57,729 nt of DNA from Rhodoluna sp. (GTDB lineage: Bacteria; Actinomycetota; Actinomycetes; Actinomycetales; Microbacteriaceae): NCBI GenBank assembly GCA_030831605.1, contig JAURKU010000015.1, forward strand, positions 1 to 57,729, in the 5' to 3' direction. This document shows, in pieces, positions 42,357-51,246 of this stretch. The notes beneath the pieces were generated by a model. The model was not told where the DNA came from. It was given only the letters and a program-made list of their open reading frames with translations, and ran no database searches. Position 1 is the stretch's first letter, and each line of letters opens with the position of its first letter. The position numbers and the translations under genes are program-made.

Positions 42357-44951
42357 TTATTCAGCGCTAGTATCTAGCAGGACATCCCTAACCTCGAGAG
42401 TCTCTCCCGAGTCAAAGCTGAGCTCGGCAATGCGCCCGGCAGCCCGGAGATCTGCTGAAAGTAGTTCCATCTGAGCAAGTGCTGCTGGCGGGATAACCAG
42501 AGTTGCGGAGAGGACATCTGCTTTCATCGAAGCCTTGGCATCGCTTTTCGCTTTGCGAATTCCAAACAGCGCCTGCTCGGCTAGCGGCAGTAGTTCCAAG
42601 AATGCTGAATCTAAGCCCTCAGTTAATTCGGAAGCTTTTGGCCAGGAGGATCGGTGAATAGAGCCCTCTTGCCACCATGACCAGACCTCATCGGTTGCAA
42701 AAGGTAGGAATGGTGCAAATAGTCTTAGCAAACTAAGCAGGGCCTTGCGAAGCGCGATGATTGCCGAAGCCTGCTCAGCGCTACTAAATCCGCCTTGACC
42801 GTAGGCTCGTTCCTTAACCAGTTCTAGGTAGTTATCGGTGAAGTTCCAGAAGAACTTCTCGGTTAGTTCTAGAGCCTTGGTGTGATCATAATTTTCAAAT
42901 GCCTTAGTAGCTTCGGTGACCACTTCGGCCAGATTTAATAGCAAGCTTTGGTCTACTGGAATATTAACTTCGGCGCTACCGGCAGGAAGCTCAAAACTAA
43001 GCACAAATTTGGCGGCGTTTAAAATCTTGATGGCAAGCCTTCTACCGATTTTCATCTGCCCGGTATCGAAAGCTGCATCGGTGCCGAGCCTTCCTGAACA
43101 GGCCCAGTAGCGAACAGCATCGGATGAGTGTTCAACTAGAAGATCATTCGGGGTAACTACGTTGCCTTTGGACTTGGACATCTTTTTGCGGTCTGGATCT
43201 AGAATCCAGCCGGAGATAGCAGCATCAGACCAAGGTAGTTTGCCTTCCTCCTGCTGTGAGCGAAGCACGGTTGAGAAGAGCCAGGTACGGATGATATCTT
43301 GCCCCTGGGGCCTTAGATCGTAAGGGAATACTTTGGCAAAAAGTTCAGGATCATCTAACCAGCCACCAGCTAGTTGTGGGGTTAGTGATGAAGTTGCCCA
43401 GGTGTCCATGATGTCAACCTCGCCGATAAAACCATTTGGCTTACCGCGTTGCGCTTGAGTAAACCCAGCAGGAACATCGCTTGACGGATCTATCGGCAAT
43501 TGACTTGCCTCTGGAACGAGAATCTTTTCGAAATCCGTATTGCCGTCGGCATCAAGCTGATACCAGACCGGGATAGGAACACCGAAGAATCGTTGCCTAG
43601 AAATTAGCCAGTCTCCAGTAAGACCGTTCACCCAGTTTTCGTATCTAACTCGCATGAAATCGGGGTGGAATCTAAGTTCCTTGCCCAGTTCTAGTAAGCG
43701 CACGCGCAAAGCACCATCACGACCACCGTTTCGGATATACCACTGGCGAGTTGAAACAATTTCTAAGGGCTTATCGCCTTTTTCAAAGAATTTCACCGGA
43801 TGAGTAATCGGTTTTGCTTCACCGACCATATCTCCAGATTCTTGAAGTAGTTCCACGATTCTGGTTTTTGCAGAGAAGACAGTTTTACCGGCTAGTTCGG
43901 CAAAGAAGGCCAATCCCTGTTCCGATGTGATTCCTTCCGGAGCAGTATCTTGAATTCGACCATCAAAGCCAATGATTGCTCGGTTAGGCAGATCTAGTTC
44001 GCGCCACCAGATAACATCGGTGACATCACCAAAGGTGCATATCATGGCGATACCGCTACCTTTATCAATCTGAGCAAGACGATGGGAAACTACTGGTACC
44101 TCAACATCAAATAGCGGTGTCCGAACAGTTTTACCAAATAGCGGTTGATATCTTTCATCATCCGGATGCGCTACAAGGGCAACACAGGCTGGAATTAATT
44201 CAGGTCTAGTAGTTTCGATAAACACTTTTCCGTTGGGGCCGTTAAAACCGATCCGGTGGTATGCACCTGGTTGCTCACGGTCTTCCAATTCCGCTTGAGC
44301 AACGGCAGTTCTAAATGTTACATCCCAGAGTGTCGGTGCCATCGACTGGTAAGCCTCACCTCGGGCTAGGTTATTCAAAAACGCCTGCTGGGATACTTTC
44401 TGAGCAGATGTGCTAATGGTCTGATAGGTCTGAGCCCAGTCAACGGAAAGTCCTAGCTGTCGCCAAAGCGCTTCAAACTGCAGTTCATCTTCAGCGGTTA
44501 GCTTTTCACAGAGTTCAATAAAGTTTCTTCTCGAAATAGGAATTTGATCGGCAGCTTTAGAAGACTTGTTATCGCCACCTTCATAAGGCGGGGTGAAATT
44601 TGAAACATAGGGAAGGCTCGGATCGCAGCGAACTCCAAAATAGTTCTGCACTCGGCGCTCTGTTGGTAGGCCGTTATCATCCCAGCCCATCGGGTAGTAA
44701 ACCTCTTTACCTTGCATTCTCTTATAGCGGGCAACGACATCGGTGTGGGTGTAGCTAAAGACGTGACCTACGTGCAGTGAGCCGGAAACTGTCGGTGGTG
44801 GGGTATCAATCGAGTAAATCTCGGCCTGGCTGTCTCGGCGGAAACGGTAGGTTCCCTCATCGCTCCAGCGAATAGACCACTTTTCCTCTAGGCCTTCGAC
44901 GCCTACCTTCTCAGGGGTGGTCGCGGTTGCTTTGAAATTAGGGCTCGGCAA
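42357..44951 (-). CDS. valS: Valyl-tRNA synthetase
   Basis: An 864-residue class I aminoacyl-tRNA synthetase. HVGH is the HIGH-type ATP motif, KKMSKSKGN the KMSKS loop, and an editing domain with the substrate-specific CP1 insertion lies between them. The WDDNGLPTERRVQN block marks the branch of ValS found in many actinobacteria. The C-terminal coiled-coil arm seems short. The start is TTG with GGAG seven bases upstream. It is divergent from ileS, only 81 bases away. Confidence 0.97.
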   Translation of the reverse strand: MPSPNFKATATTPEKVGVEGLEEKWSIRWSDEGTYRFRRDSQAEIYSIDTPPPTVSGSLHVGHVFSYTHTDVVARYKRMQGKEVYYPMGWDDNGLPTERRVQNYFGVRCDPSLPYVSNFTPPYEGGDNKSSKAADQIPISRRNFIELCEKLTAEDELQFEALWRQLGLSVDWAQTYQTISTSAQKVSQQAFLNNLARGEAYQSMAPTLWDVTFRTAVAQAELEDREQPGAYHRIGFNGPNGKVFIETTRPELIPACVALVAHPDDERYQPLFGKTVRTPLFDVEVPVVSHRLAQIDKGSGIAMICTFGDVTDVIWWRELDLPNRAIIGFDGRIQDTAPEGITSEQGLAFFAELAGKTVFSAKTRIVELLQESGDMVGEAKPITHPVKFFEKGDKPLEIVSTRQWYIRNGGRDGALRVRLLELGKELRFHPDFMRVRYENWVNGLTGDWLISRQRFFGVPIPVWYQLDADGNTDFEKILVPEASQLPIDPSSDVPAGFTQAQRGKPNGFIGEVDIMDTWATSSLTPQLAGGWLDDPELFAKVFPYDLRPQGQDIIRTWLFSTVLRSQQEEGKLPWSDAAISGWILDPDRKKMSKSKGNVVTPNDLLVEHSSDAVRYWACSGRLGTDAAFDTGQMKIGRRLAIKILNAAKFVLSFELPAGSAEVNIPVDQSLLLNLAEVVTEATKAFENYDHTKALELTEKFFWNFTDNYLELVKERAYGQGGFSSAEQASAIIALRKALLSLLRLFAPFLPFATDEVWSWWQEGSIHRSSWPKASELTEGLDSAFLELLPLAEQALFGIRKAKSDAKASMKADVLSATLVIPPAALAQMELLSADLRAAGRIAELSFDSGETLEVRDVLLDTSAE

Positions 44952-44991
44952 GGGTGGTCTCCAAAAACTTTAACGTTGTTTAAGATTAACA

Positions 44992-45019
44992 TTGACTAAG
45001 TACCTTTATTACCTAATAG
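44992..45019 (+). promoter_or_regulatory. Housekeeping-type promoter of ileS
   Basis: TTGACT (44992-44997) and TAATAG (45014-45019) with 16 bases between. The predicted start of transcription is only a few bases before the GGAG and the ATG at 45033, so the leader is very short. Confidence 0.45.
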
Positions 45020-45032
45020 CTGGAGCCAATAC

Positions 45033-48000
45033 ATGTATCCAAAGAACGACGGAGCTTCGTTTGGCATTCCGGCTAGCCCATCTTTTCCAGCCATAGAGCA
45101 GGCAATCCTTGATTTCTGGGCTAAGGATCGGACCTTCCAGGCCTCAATCGATCAACGCCAAGACGAGGGTGCCGAAGAATTTGTCTTTTATGACGGCCCA
45201 CCTTTTGCCAATGGTCTGCCTCATTACGGCCATCTGCTAACCGGTTATGCCAAGGACACAGTGCCAAGGTTCAAAACAATGCAGGGCTTTAGGGTTGAAC
45301 GACGTTTCGGCTGGGATACCCATGGCTTACCAGCTGAGGTGGAAGCCGAGCGACAGCTAAAGATTTCCGGAAGACCTGAAATTGAAAAATACGGTATCGA
45401 TAAGTTCAATGATTATTGCCGCAGTTCGGTTTTGAAATACACCAAAGAGTGGGAAGCCTACGTGACCCGTCAAGCTCGCTGGGTGGATTTTGAAAACGAT
45501 TACAAAACTTTAGATGCCCCCTATACCGAGAGTGTGCTCTGGGCGTTCAAGCAACTGCATGACAAAGGTTTAATCTATGAAGGTTTTAAAGTTTTGGCAT
45601 ACTGCTACCGCTGTGAGACACCTTTATCGAACCATGAATTGCGCATGGACGAGGATGTTTATCAAAATCGGCAGGATCAAACTGTAACGGTGACCTTCCC
45701 AGTGCTGGAAGGAAAGTATGCCGGTGTAAAAATACTGGCCTGGACAACCACGCCTTGGACACTTCCGACAAACTTTGCTTTGGCTGTTGGGCCAGAGATC
45801 GAATACGCGATTATTGCAACTGAAACCGGTAGGTACTTACTGGCTAAATCTCTTATTGCAAATCATCTCAAGGATTTTGGCTTTGAAACAATTGAAGATG
45901 CGGATGCTGCAATTGAGGAAACTGTTAAAGGTAGCCAACTCGCTGGAGTCAAATACGAGCGACTATTTGATTACTACGCCGATGAAACTAAGTTTGATGT
46001 CAAAAATGCTTGGCAGGTAATCGTCGGCGACTATGTTGCTGATAACGAGGGAACCGGTATTGTTCATCAAGCGCCTGCGTATGGTGAGGATGACCAGAAA
46101 CTCTGTGAAGCTGCCGGTATTCCGGTTTATGTCTCAGTCAATGAACGCGGCGAATATGTTTCGGTCATTTCTGATTTTGTTGGCATGCATGTCTTTGAGG
46201 CAAACAAGCCAATCACTCAAAATCTAAAAGACAACGGACGCCTACTAAAGCAAGCAAGTTACGATCACCCATATCCACACTGCTACCGTTGTAAGAACCC
46301 ACTGATCTATAAGGCAGTTTCATCCTGGTTTGTTGAAACCACCAAGCTAAAAGATCGCATGCTGGAACTAAACCAAGAAATCAACTGGGTTCCAGAACAC
46401 ACCAAGGATGGTTCTTTCGGTAAGTGGCTTGAAAATGTTCGTGACTGGGCAATATCTAGAAATCGTTTCTGGGGAGCACCGATCCCGGTTTGGAAATCTA
46501 ATGACCCGAACTACCCGAGAATGGATGTCTACGGTTCCCTAGATGAACTTGAGAATGACTTTGGGGTTAGGGTCGCTGATTTTCACCGACCAACCATTGA
46601 CCAGCTAACCAGACCAAACCCGGATGATCCAACCGGTAAATCAATGATGGTTAGGGTTCCAGAGGTTCTGGACTGTTGGTTTGAATCAGGCTCAATGCCA
46701 TTTGCCCAGGTGCACTACCCGTTTGAAAACAGAGACTGGTTTGACTCGCACAACCCAGGCGATTACATCGTCGAATACTCTGGTCAAACCAGGGGATGGT
46801 TCTACACACTGCATGTCTTAGCCACAGCACTTTTTGACCGCCCAGCATTTAAGACTGCGATTTCCCACGGCATCGTTTTAGGTAGCGACGGACAGAAGAT
46901 GTCCAAGTCTTTGAGGAATTACCCAGATGTCAATGAGGTTTTCGATCGCGATGGCTCTGATGCGATGCGCTGGTTCCTACTTTCCTCCCCGATACTTCGT
47001 GGTGGCACCATGAGTGTTACCGAGCAGGGTATTCGTGAAGGAGTCAGGCAGCTCTTGCTTCCACTTTGGAACACCTACTACTTCTTTACCCTCTACGCCA
47101 ATGCTTCAAACTACGAAGCCAAATTTGATCTTTCATCAGAAGATGTTCTAGATCGATACCTGGTAGCTAAGACCAGAGAAATGGTTGCCGGTGTTGGTGC
47201 TGATCTAAATAGCTTTGATACCTTTGGCGCAAGTGCCAGACTTCGCGATTTTGCCGATGTGCTAACCAACTGGTATGTCAGAAGATCAAGAGCTAGATTC
47301 TGGGATGCCGATAAAGCTGCATTTGATACTTTGTTCTCTGTTTTAGAAATAACTACCAGGGTAGCCGCACCACTACTACCGCTGATTACCGAGGAAATAT
47401 TCCGCGGTCTAACTGGCATGCGTTCAGTTCATCTAACCCAGTGGCCAGATTATGAAGGTCTAACTAGAGACGATGAACTAGTACTAGCGATGGATAAGGT
47501 TCGAGCAATCTCATCTGTCGCGCTTTCACTTCGTAAGGCATCGGGTTTGCGAGTTCGTCTGCCGCTAGCCAAACTAACCGTAGTTACTGAATCATCAAGC
47601 GCTTTGAGTTCATTTACCAGCATCATTGCCGATGAACTAAATGTCAAAGATGTGAAGCTAGTCGAACTATCGCTCGATTCAACAACTGAATTTGGTGTGA
47701 TTAAGAAACTAAATGTGAATTCCAGAGCTTTGGGTCCAAGAATCGGTAAGGAAGTTCAAAACGTTATTGCTGCTTCTAAGTCAGGCAACTGGAGTGAAGT
47801 CGGCCAAAGTGTAATTTGCGGTGGGGTAGAACTTATCGAAGGTGAATACGAGATTGAGCTAGTTGCCGATGTCTCTAACTCTTCAGAGAGTGTTGACCTA
47901 ATTGGTATTTTGCCTGGTGGCGGCTTTGTCCTACTAGATTCCGCCGTAACAGCTGAGCTAGCGGCAGAAGGTATCGCTAGGGATGTTATCCGCGCAGTCC

Positions 48001-48218
48001 AACAAGCCCGTAAAGATGCCGATTTTGATGTTAGTGATCGGATAAAACTGGTGGTCACTTCAAGTCAGAGCGTGCTCGATGCAATCAAGGCCCATGAGGA
48101 TCTAGTCAAATCAGAGACCCTAACTTTGGAATTAGAACTAGCAATTGGCGATGTCGCTGGTGAAGGGGTAACCGTTGGTGATGACTTACCAATTGGTGTG
48201 GTGGTGAAAAAACTTTGA
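45033..48218 (+). CDS. ileS: Isoleucyl-tRNA synthetase, IleS2-like type
   Basis: A 1061-residue class I synthetase. The ATP motif reads HYGH and the KMSKS loop KMSKSLRN. Together with the absence of a C-terminal CxxC...CxxC zinc finger and a longer tail, these suggest the eukaryote-like IleS2 class rather than the usual bacterial IleS1 with KMSKSLGN. Editing and anticodon-binding domains are present (WGAPIPVWK, DCWFESGSMPFA). IleS2 enzymes are generally less sensitive to mupirocin. It overlaps folC by four bases (TTGA). Confidence 0.95.
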   Translation: MYPKNDGASFGIPASPSFPAIEQAILDFWAKDRTFQASIDQRQDEGAEEFVFYDGPPFANGLPHYGHLLTGYAKDTVPRFKTMQGFRVERRFGWDTHGLPAEVEAERQLKISGRPEIEKYGIDKFNDYCRSSVLKYTKEWEAYVTRQARWVDFENDYKTLDAPYTESVLWAFKQLHDKGLIYEGFKVLAYCYRCETPLSNHELRMDEDVYQNRQDQTVTVTFPVLEGKYAGVKILAWTTTPWTLPTNFALAVGPEIEYAIIATETGRYLLAKSLIANHLKDFGFETIEDADAAIEETVKGSQLAGVKYERLFDYYADETKFDVKNAWQVIVGDYVADNEGTGIVHQAPAYGEDDQKLCEAAGIPVYVSVNERGEYVSVISDFVGMHVFEANKPITQNLKDNGRLLKQASYDHPYPHCYRCKNPLIYKAVSSWFVETTKLKDRMLELNQEINWVPEHTKDGSFGKWLENVRDWAISRNRFWGAPIPVWKSNDPNYPRMDVYGSLDELENDFGVRVADFHRPTIDQLTRPNPDDPTGKSMMVRVPEVLDCWFESGSMPFAQVHYPFENRDWFDSHNPGDYIVEYSGQTRGWFYTLHVLATALFDRPAFKTAISHGIVLGSDGQKMSKSLRNYPDVNEVFDRDGSDAMRWFLLSSPILRGGTMSVTEQGIREGVRQLLLPLWNTYYFFTLYANASNYEAKFDLSSEDVLDRYLVAKTREMVAGVGADLNSFDTFGASARLRDFADVLTNWYVRRSRARFWDADKAAFDTLFSVLEITTRVAAPLLPLITEEIFRGLTGMRSVHLTQWPDYEGLTRDDELVLAMDKVRAISSVALSLRKASGLRVRLPLAKLTVVTESSSALSSFTSIIADELNVKDVKLVELSLDSTTEFGVIKKLNVNSRALGPRIGKEVQNVIAASKSGNWSEVGQSVICGGVELIEGEYEIELVADVSNSSESVDLIGILPGGGFVLLDSAVTAELAAEGIARDVIRAVQQARKDADFDVSDRIKLVVTSSQSVLDAIKAHEDLVKSETLTLELELAIGDVAGEGVTVGDDLPIGVVVKKL

Positions 48219-49558
48219 GTGAACTAACCGAATTAGAGATGGTTCGTGAAATCGAAGCATCACTGATGGCTAGAGTTCCAGAGCACAAGCTTCGCCCAAG
48301 GCTAGAACCAACTAGGCGAGCCGTTGAATTACTTGGCGATCCACAAACTTCATACAAAATCGTGCACGTTACCGGAACTAACGGCAAGACAACCACCACC
48401 AGGATCATCGAACGCATTCTCAGGGAATTTGGATTACGCACCGGAAGATTCACTTCGCCTCACCTGATTGAACTAAATGAGCGGATTGCTATTGATGGTG
48501 AACCAATTCAAACTGAGCGAATGTATTCAGTATTCAAAGATATTGAGCCGCTACTTGAGATAGTCGATCAGGAACTGATCGGACAGGGTGAAGCACGCCT
48601 TACTTTCTTTGAAGCTCTAGCAGTTCTTGCTTTTGCCTGTTTTGCCGACGAGCAAGTTCACGTTCTTGTACTAGAAGTTGGTATGGGCGGGGAATGGGAT
48701 TCCACCAATGTCGCCGATGGTGATGTTGCAGTCTTTACTCCGATTGATTTAGATCACATGGAAAGACTTGGGTCTACCATCGCAGAAATTGCTCAAACCA
48801 AATCTGGCATCATCAAGCCAATCTCGGCAATTGTGTCATCCTCACAAAAACCAGAAGCGCTAAAGGTTCTGCAAGAAAAAGCAGCAAGTGTGGGCCAACT
48901 AGTTGATAGCTACGGCGATAAATTCAGTTTGATCCAAGTTTCTGAGGATGCAACGGGAATCACTTTTACCTTGAAATCCCTTGCCGGTGAATACCAAGAC
49001 TTATTTATGCCGTTGCATGGAAGATACCAGGCAGAAAATGCTGCGGTTGCTATTGCTGCTGTTGAACAGTTCATGGGTTCTGCTGAAAATGCACTACCTG
49101 AAGATATTCTTCGTGCCGCCTTAGCTGATGTCAGTTCACCTGGAAGGTTGCAGGTTATTTCCAAAAATCCTGTGATCTTGCTTGATGCAGCGCATAATCC
49201 ACACGGTGCTAGATCTCTTGCCGATGCTTTGATAAATTCTTTCTCTTCAGCGGAGGCTATCGGAGCTATCAGCATCTTGGGCGATAAGGATGCTAGGGGA
49301 GTCTTAGCGGCTCTTGAACCGGTATTGAAGGAAATCATCTTGACTAAAAGCTCTAGTGTTAGAGCCACTGGTCTAGATGATCTAGTTCCACTAGCTGAAG
49401 AGATTTTTGGAGCAGATCGGGTATTTCAAGCCGAGGATGCCAAAGCTGCCATCACTTTGGCTAAAAGCCGAATAAGCCAGAACGGTATCGTTGTAGTGAG
49501 TGGATCAATCACCCTAATCGGTGATGCACTAAAGCTAAAACAAATGGAGGAAATCTAA
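48215..49558 (+). CDS. folC: Folylpolyglutamate / dihydrofolate synthase
   Basis: A 447-residue Mur-ligase-fold enzyme adding glutamate to dihydropteroate and folates. The P-loop is VTGTNGKTTTT, then FTSPHLIELNERI and VLEVGMGGEWDSTN, and ILLDAAHNPHGA in the second domain. It starts at TTG inside the ileS stop (TTGA), with no strong Shine-Dalgarno, so translation probably depends on re-initiation; ATG 48239 is an alternative. DUF4233 follows with a one-base TAATG overlap. Confidence 0.94.
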   Translation: MSELTELEMVREIEASLMARVPEHKLRPRLEPTRRAVELLGDPQTSYKIVHVTGTNGKTTTTRIIERILREFGLRTGRFTSPHLIELNERIAIDGEPIQTERMYSVFKDIEPLLEIVDQELIGQGEARLTFFEALAVLAFACFADEQVHVLVLEVGMGGEWDSTNVADGDVAVFTPIDLDHMERLGSTIAEIAQTKSGIIKPISAIVSSSQKPEALKVLQEKAASVGQLVDSYGDKFSLIQVSEDATGITFTLKSLAGEYQDLFMPLHGRYQAENAAVAIAAVEQFMGSAENALPEDILRAALADVSSPGRLQVISKNPVILLDAAHNPHGARSLADALINSFSSAEAIGAISILGDKDARGVLAALEPVLKEIILTKSSSVRATGLDDLVPLAEEIFGADRVFQAEDAKAAITLAKSRISQNGIVVVSGSITLIGDALKLKQMEEI

Positions 49559-49938
49559 TGACCCAAAAATCTGTCAAAAGACAGCTAGGTTCTATGATTT
49601 TAGCTTTTGAGGCATTCGTGGTTTTCTTTGGCACTCTGGTTGCCTTTGGGCTCAAAATTGCTGAACCACAGTTGGTTTGGGGTTTTGGTTTGGCATTCTC
49701 GGCGGTGCTGATTCTAACTCCTGGCTACTTGGGCCGTAAGGGAAGCTACATCTTTGCCTGGGCTTTGCAGGTCTTGTTGCTGGTAGTTTCCTTTTTTATC
49801 CCTTGGATGCTAATCATCGCAATTATCTTTGTCGGTCTTTTTGGTTGGGCGATGATTGCCGGAGCCACGATTGATTTGGCTCGTAAAGCCAAAGCAAATG
49901 TTGATACCTTTGAAATACCGATTGAAAAGGATAACTAA
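49558..49938 (+). CDS. DUF4233 membrane protein
   Basis: A 126-residue protein with four predicted membrane helices and a charged C-terminus ([13 protein letters not shown]). The length, fold pattern and position between folC and ndk are typical of DUF4233 in actinobacteria. Function is unknown; it may act in folate handling or simply be linked by operon. Start and stop each overlap the neighbours by one base (TAATG), so it is coupled to folC and ndk. Confidence 0.85.
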   Translation: MTQKSVKRQLGSMILAFEAFVVFFGTLVAFGLKIAEPQLVWGFGLAFSAVLILTPGYLGRKGSYIFAWALQVLLLVVSFFIPWMLIIAIIFVGLFGWAMIAGATIDLARKAKANVDTFEIPIEKDN

Positions 49939-50348
49939 TGACAGAACAGACCTTGGTGCTAATCAAACCAGATGGTGTGAAGCGCAACCTTATCGGTGAG
50001 ATTATTTCTCGAATTGAAACCAAAGGCTATGTCATAAAAGACATCAAGAAGTTCACCGCATCAAAGGAGCTGCTCGCAGCTCACTATGCCGAGCATGAAG
50101 GCAAGCCGTTTTACCAGCCACTAGTTGAGTTCATGCTCTCTGGTGACGTTGTTGCCCTAAGAGTTGAAGGCAATCGAGTTATCGAAGGTTTTAGAGCCTT
50201 AGCAGGGGCAACCGATCCAACTGTTGCACTCCCTGGCACCATCAGAGGAGATCTTGGTCGTGACTGGGGTCTAAAAGTTCAACAGAACTTAGTGCACGGT
50301 TCAGACTCGGCTGAATCCGCAGAGCGCGAACTAGCGCTTTGGTTTTAG
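49938..50348 (+). CDS. ndk: Nucleoside diphosphate kinase
   Basis: A 136-residue enzyme that balances nucleoside triphosphates by phosphotransfer. The phosphorylated His is 120 in [19 protein letters not shown] and the Kpn loop RALAGATDP are complete. It overlaps the DUF4233 gene by one base, and its stop overlaps the convergent VKOR stop by four bases. Confidence 0.98.
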   Translation: MTEQTLVLIKPDGVKRNLIGEIISRIETKGYVIKDIKKFTASKELLAAHYAEHEGKPFYQPLVEFMLSGDVVALRVEGNRVIEGFRALAGATDPTVALPGTIRGDLGRDWGLKVQQNLVHGSDSAESAERELALWF

Positions 50349-50977
50349 AAACCTAGTTGCTGAAGCGTTGCTGGCCAACGCGACCAAAAGCGAATAATTA
50401 TCGCGGCGATGATAATCAAATACGTTGCCAAGATCCAAACCCAAGCAAAGCGATATGCGCCATCCCAAAACGGTGCAGTTCGAATAGGCATTGGCAAAAT
50501 ATCTTCTCTAAAGGCAAAAAGAGTCACTACCCAGAACACCGGGATCATTCCAGTCCAAGCCACCATGCAATAAGGGCAGAGCACATTAATAACCAGAAGG
50601 CTCTGTGAGAAAAGCCAGATTACAAAACCGAAACCGAATAGGTTGCCAAGCCAGAACAAACGCCAGAACCATTTAGCAAATCTAGCTCCAGCCAAAATAG
50701 CGAAACCGATAATTATCGGTGCCATAAATGCGGCGATACCGATAAGTGAGTTAGGAAAACCAAGGAGTTTTGCTTGCCAGGTGAGCATCACCGATTTACA
50801 TGAAATAAAGACGTTGATATCGCAACTGAGTGCATCATCTGGATTTTCGGCTACGTGAAAGCGTTCCAGGGTTAGGGCAAAAGCTCCGATCCAGCCGATA
50901 ATTCCACCGATAATCATGACAATTGCCAGTGATTTAGGGGCAGCTAGGCCTTTTTCCGCCATTTTTAGTTCACTCAT
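50345..50977 (-). CDS. Vitamin K epoxide reductase family protein
   Basis: A 210-residue membrane protein with five predicted helices. The quinone-proximal CPYC and the upstream loop pair C-x8-C ([12 protein letters not shown]) form the electron relay. In actinobacteria VKOR replaces DsbB: it re-oxidises a DsbA-like thioredoxin and passes electrons to menaquinone. No DsbA gene lies next to it. AAAGG lies just before the ATG. It is divergent from the RNase E/G gene. Confidence 0.93.
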   Translation of the reverse strand: MSELKMAEKGLAAPKSLAIVMIIGGIIGWIGAFALTLERFHVAENPDDALSCDINVFISCKSVMLTWQAKLLGFPNSLIGIAAFMAPIIIGFAILAGARFAKWFWRLFWLGNLFGFGFVIWLFSQSLLVINVLCPYCMVAWTGMIPVFWVVTLFAFREDILPMPIRTAPFWDGAYRFAWVWILATYLIIIAAIIIRFWSRWPATLQQLGF

Positions 50978-51002
50978 ACCTTTAAGTATGGCCTAAATGC
51001 TA

Positions 51003-51031
51003 CTGACTTTTTAGGGATAAAGTGCCATACT
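51003..51031 (+). promoter_or_regulatory. Promoter of the RNase E/G gene
   Basis: CTGACT (51003-51008) and CATACT (51026-51031) with 17 bases between. The predicted transcription start is near 51038, leaving a leader of about 208 bases before ATG 51247. Confidence 0.5.
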
Positions 51032-51089
51032 TTAGGTAGTGCATCTCGCCACACCGAGATAAACAAAGGTTTTGTTGGAAGTTGTTAGC

Positions 51090-51182
51090 TTCTCAACCGT
51101 AAGGCCCATCGGGCAGGTTCGAGAAAATCTGGATCTTTACTTTCAACACTAGAAAAAAGTTTTTGTTACCAAAGTTGGTAAC
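51090..51182 (+). promoter_or_regulatory. Structured 5' leader of the RNase E/G gene
   Basis: TTCTCAACC (51090-51098) pairs with GGTTCGAGAA (51116-51125), one bulged C, enclosing GCCC/GGGC (51104-51107, 51111-51114) around ATC. A second hairpin GTTACC (51165-51170) / GGTAAC (51177-51182) follows with the loop AAAGTT. The leader is long for this genome and may sense RNase activity. Confidence 0.5.
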
Positions 51183-51246
51183 CAGATTTATAGGTTTTTC
51201 CGATGGGGTGTGGACCAGGGTAAAAACCGGACATGGAGCACCAGAA

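Noticed and set aside
44952-45032. T-box leader upstream of ileS
   Set aside because: Only 81 bases are available between valS and ileS, and no AGGGUGGNACCGCG-like T-box sequence is seen.
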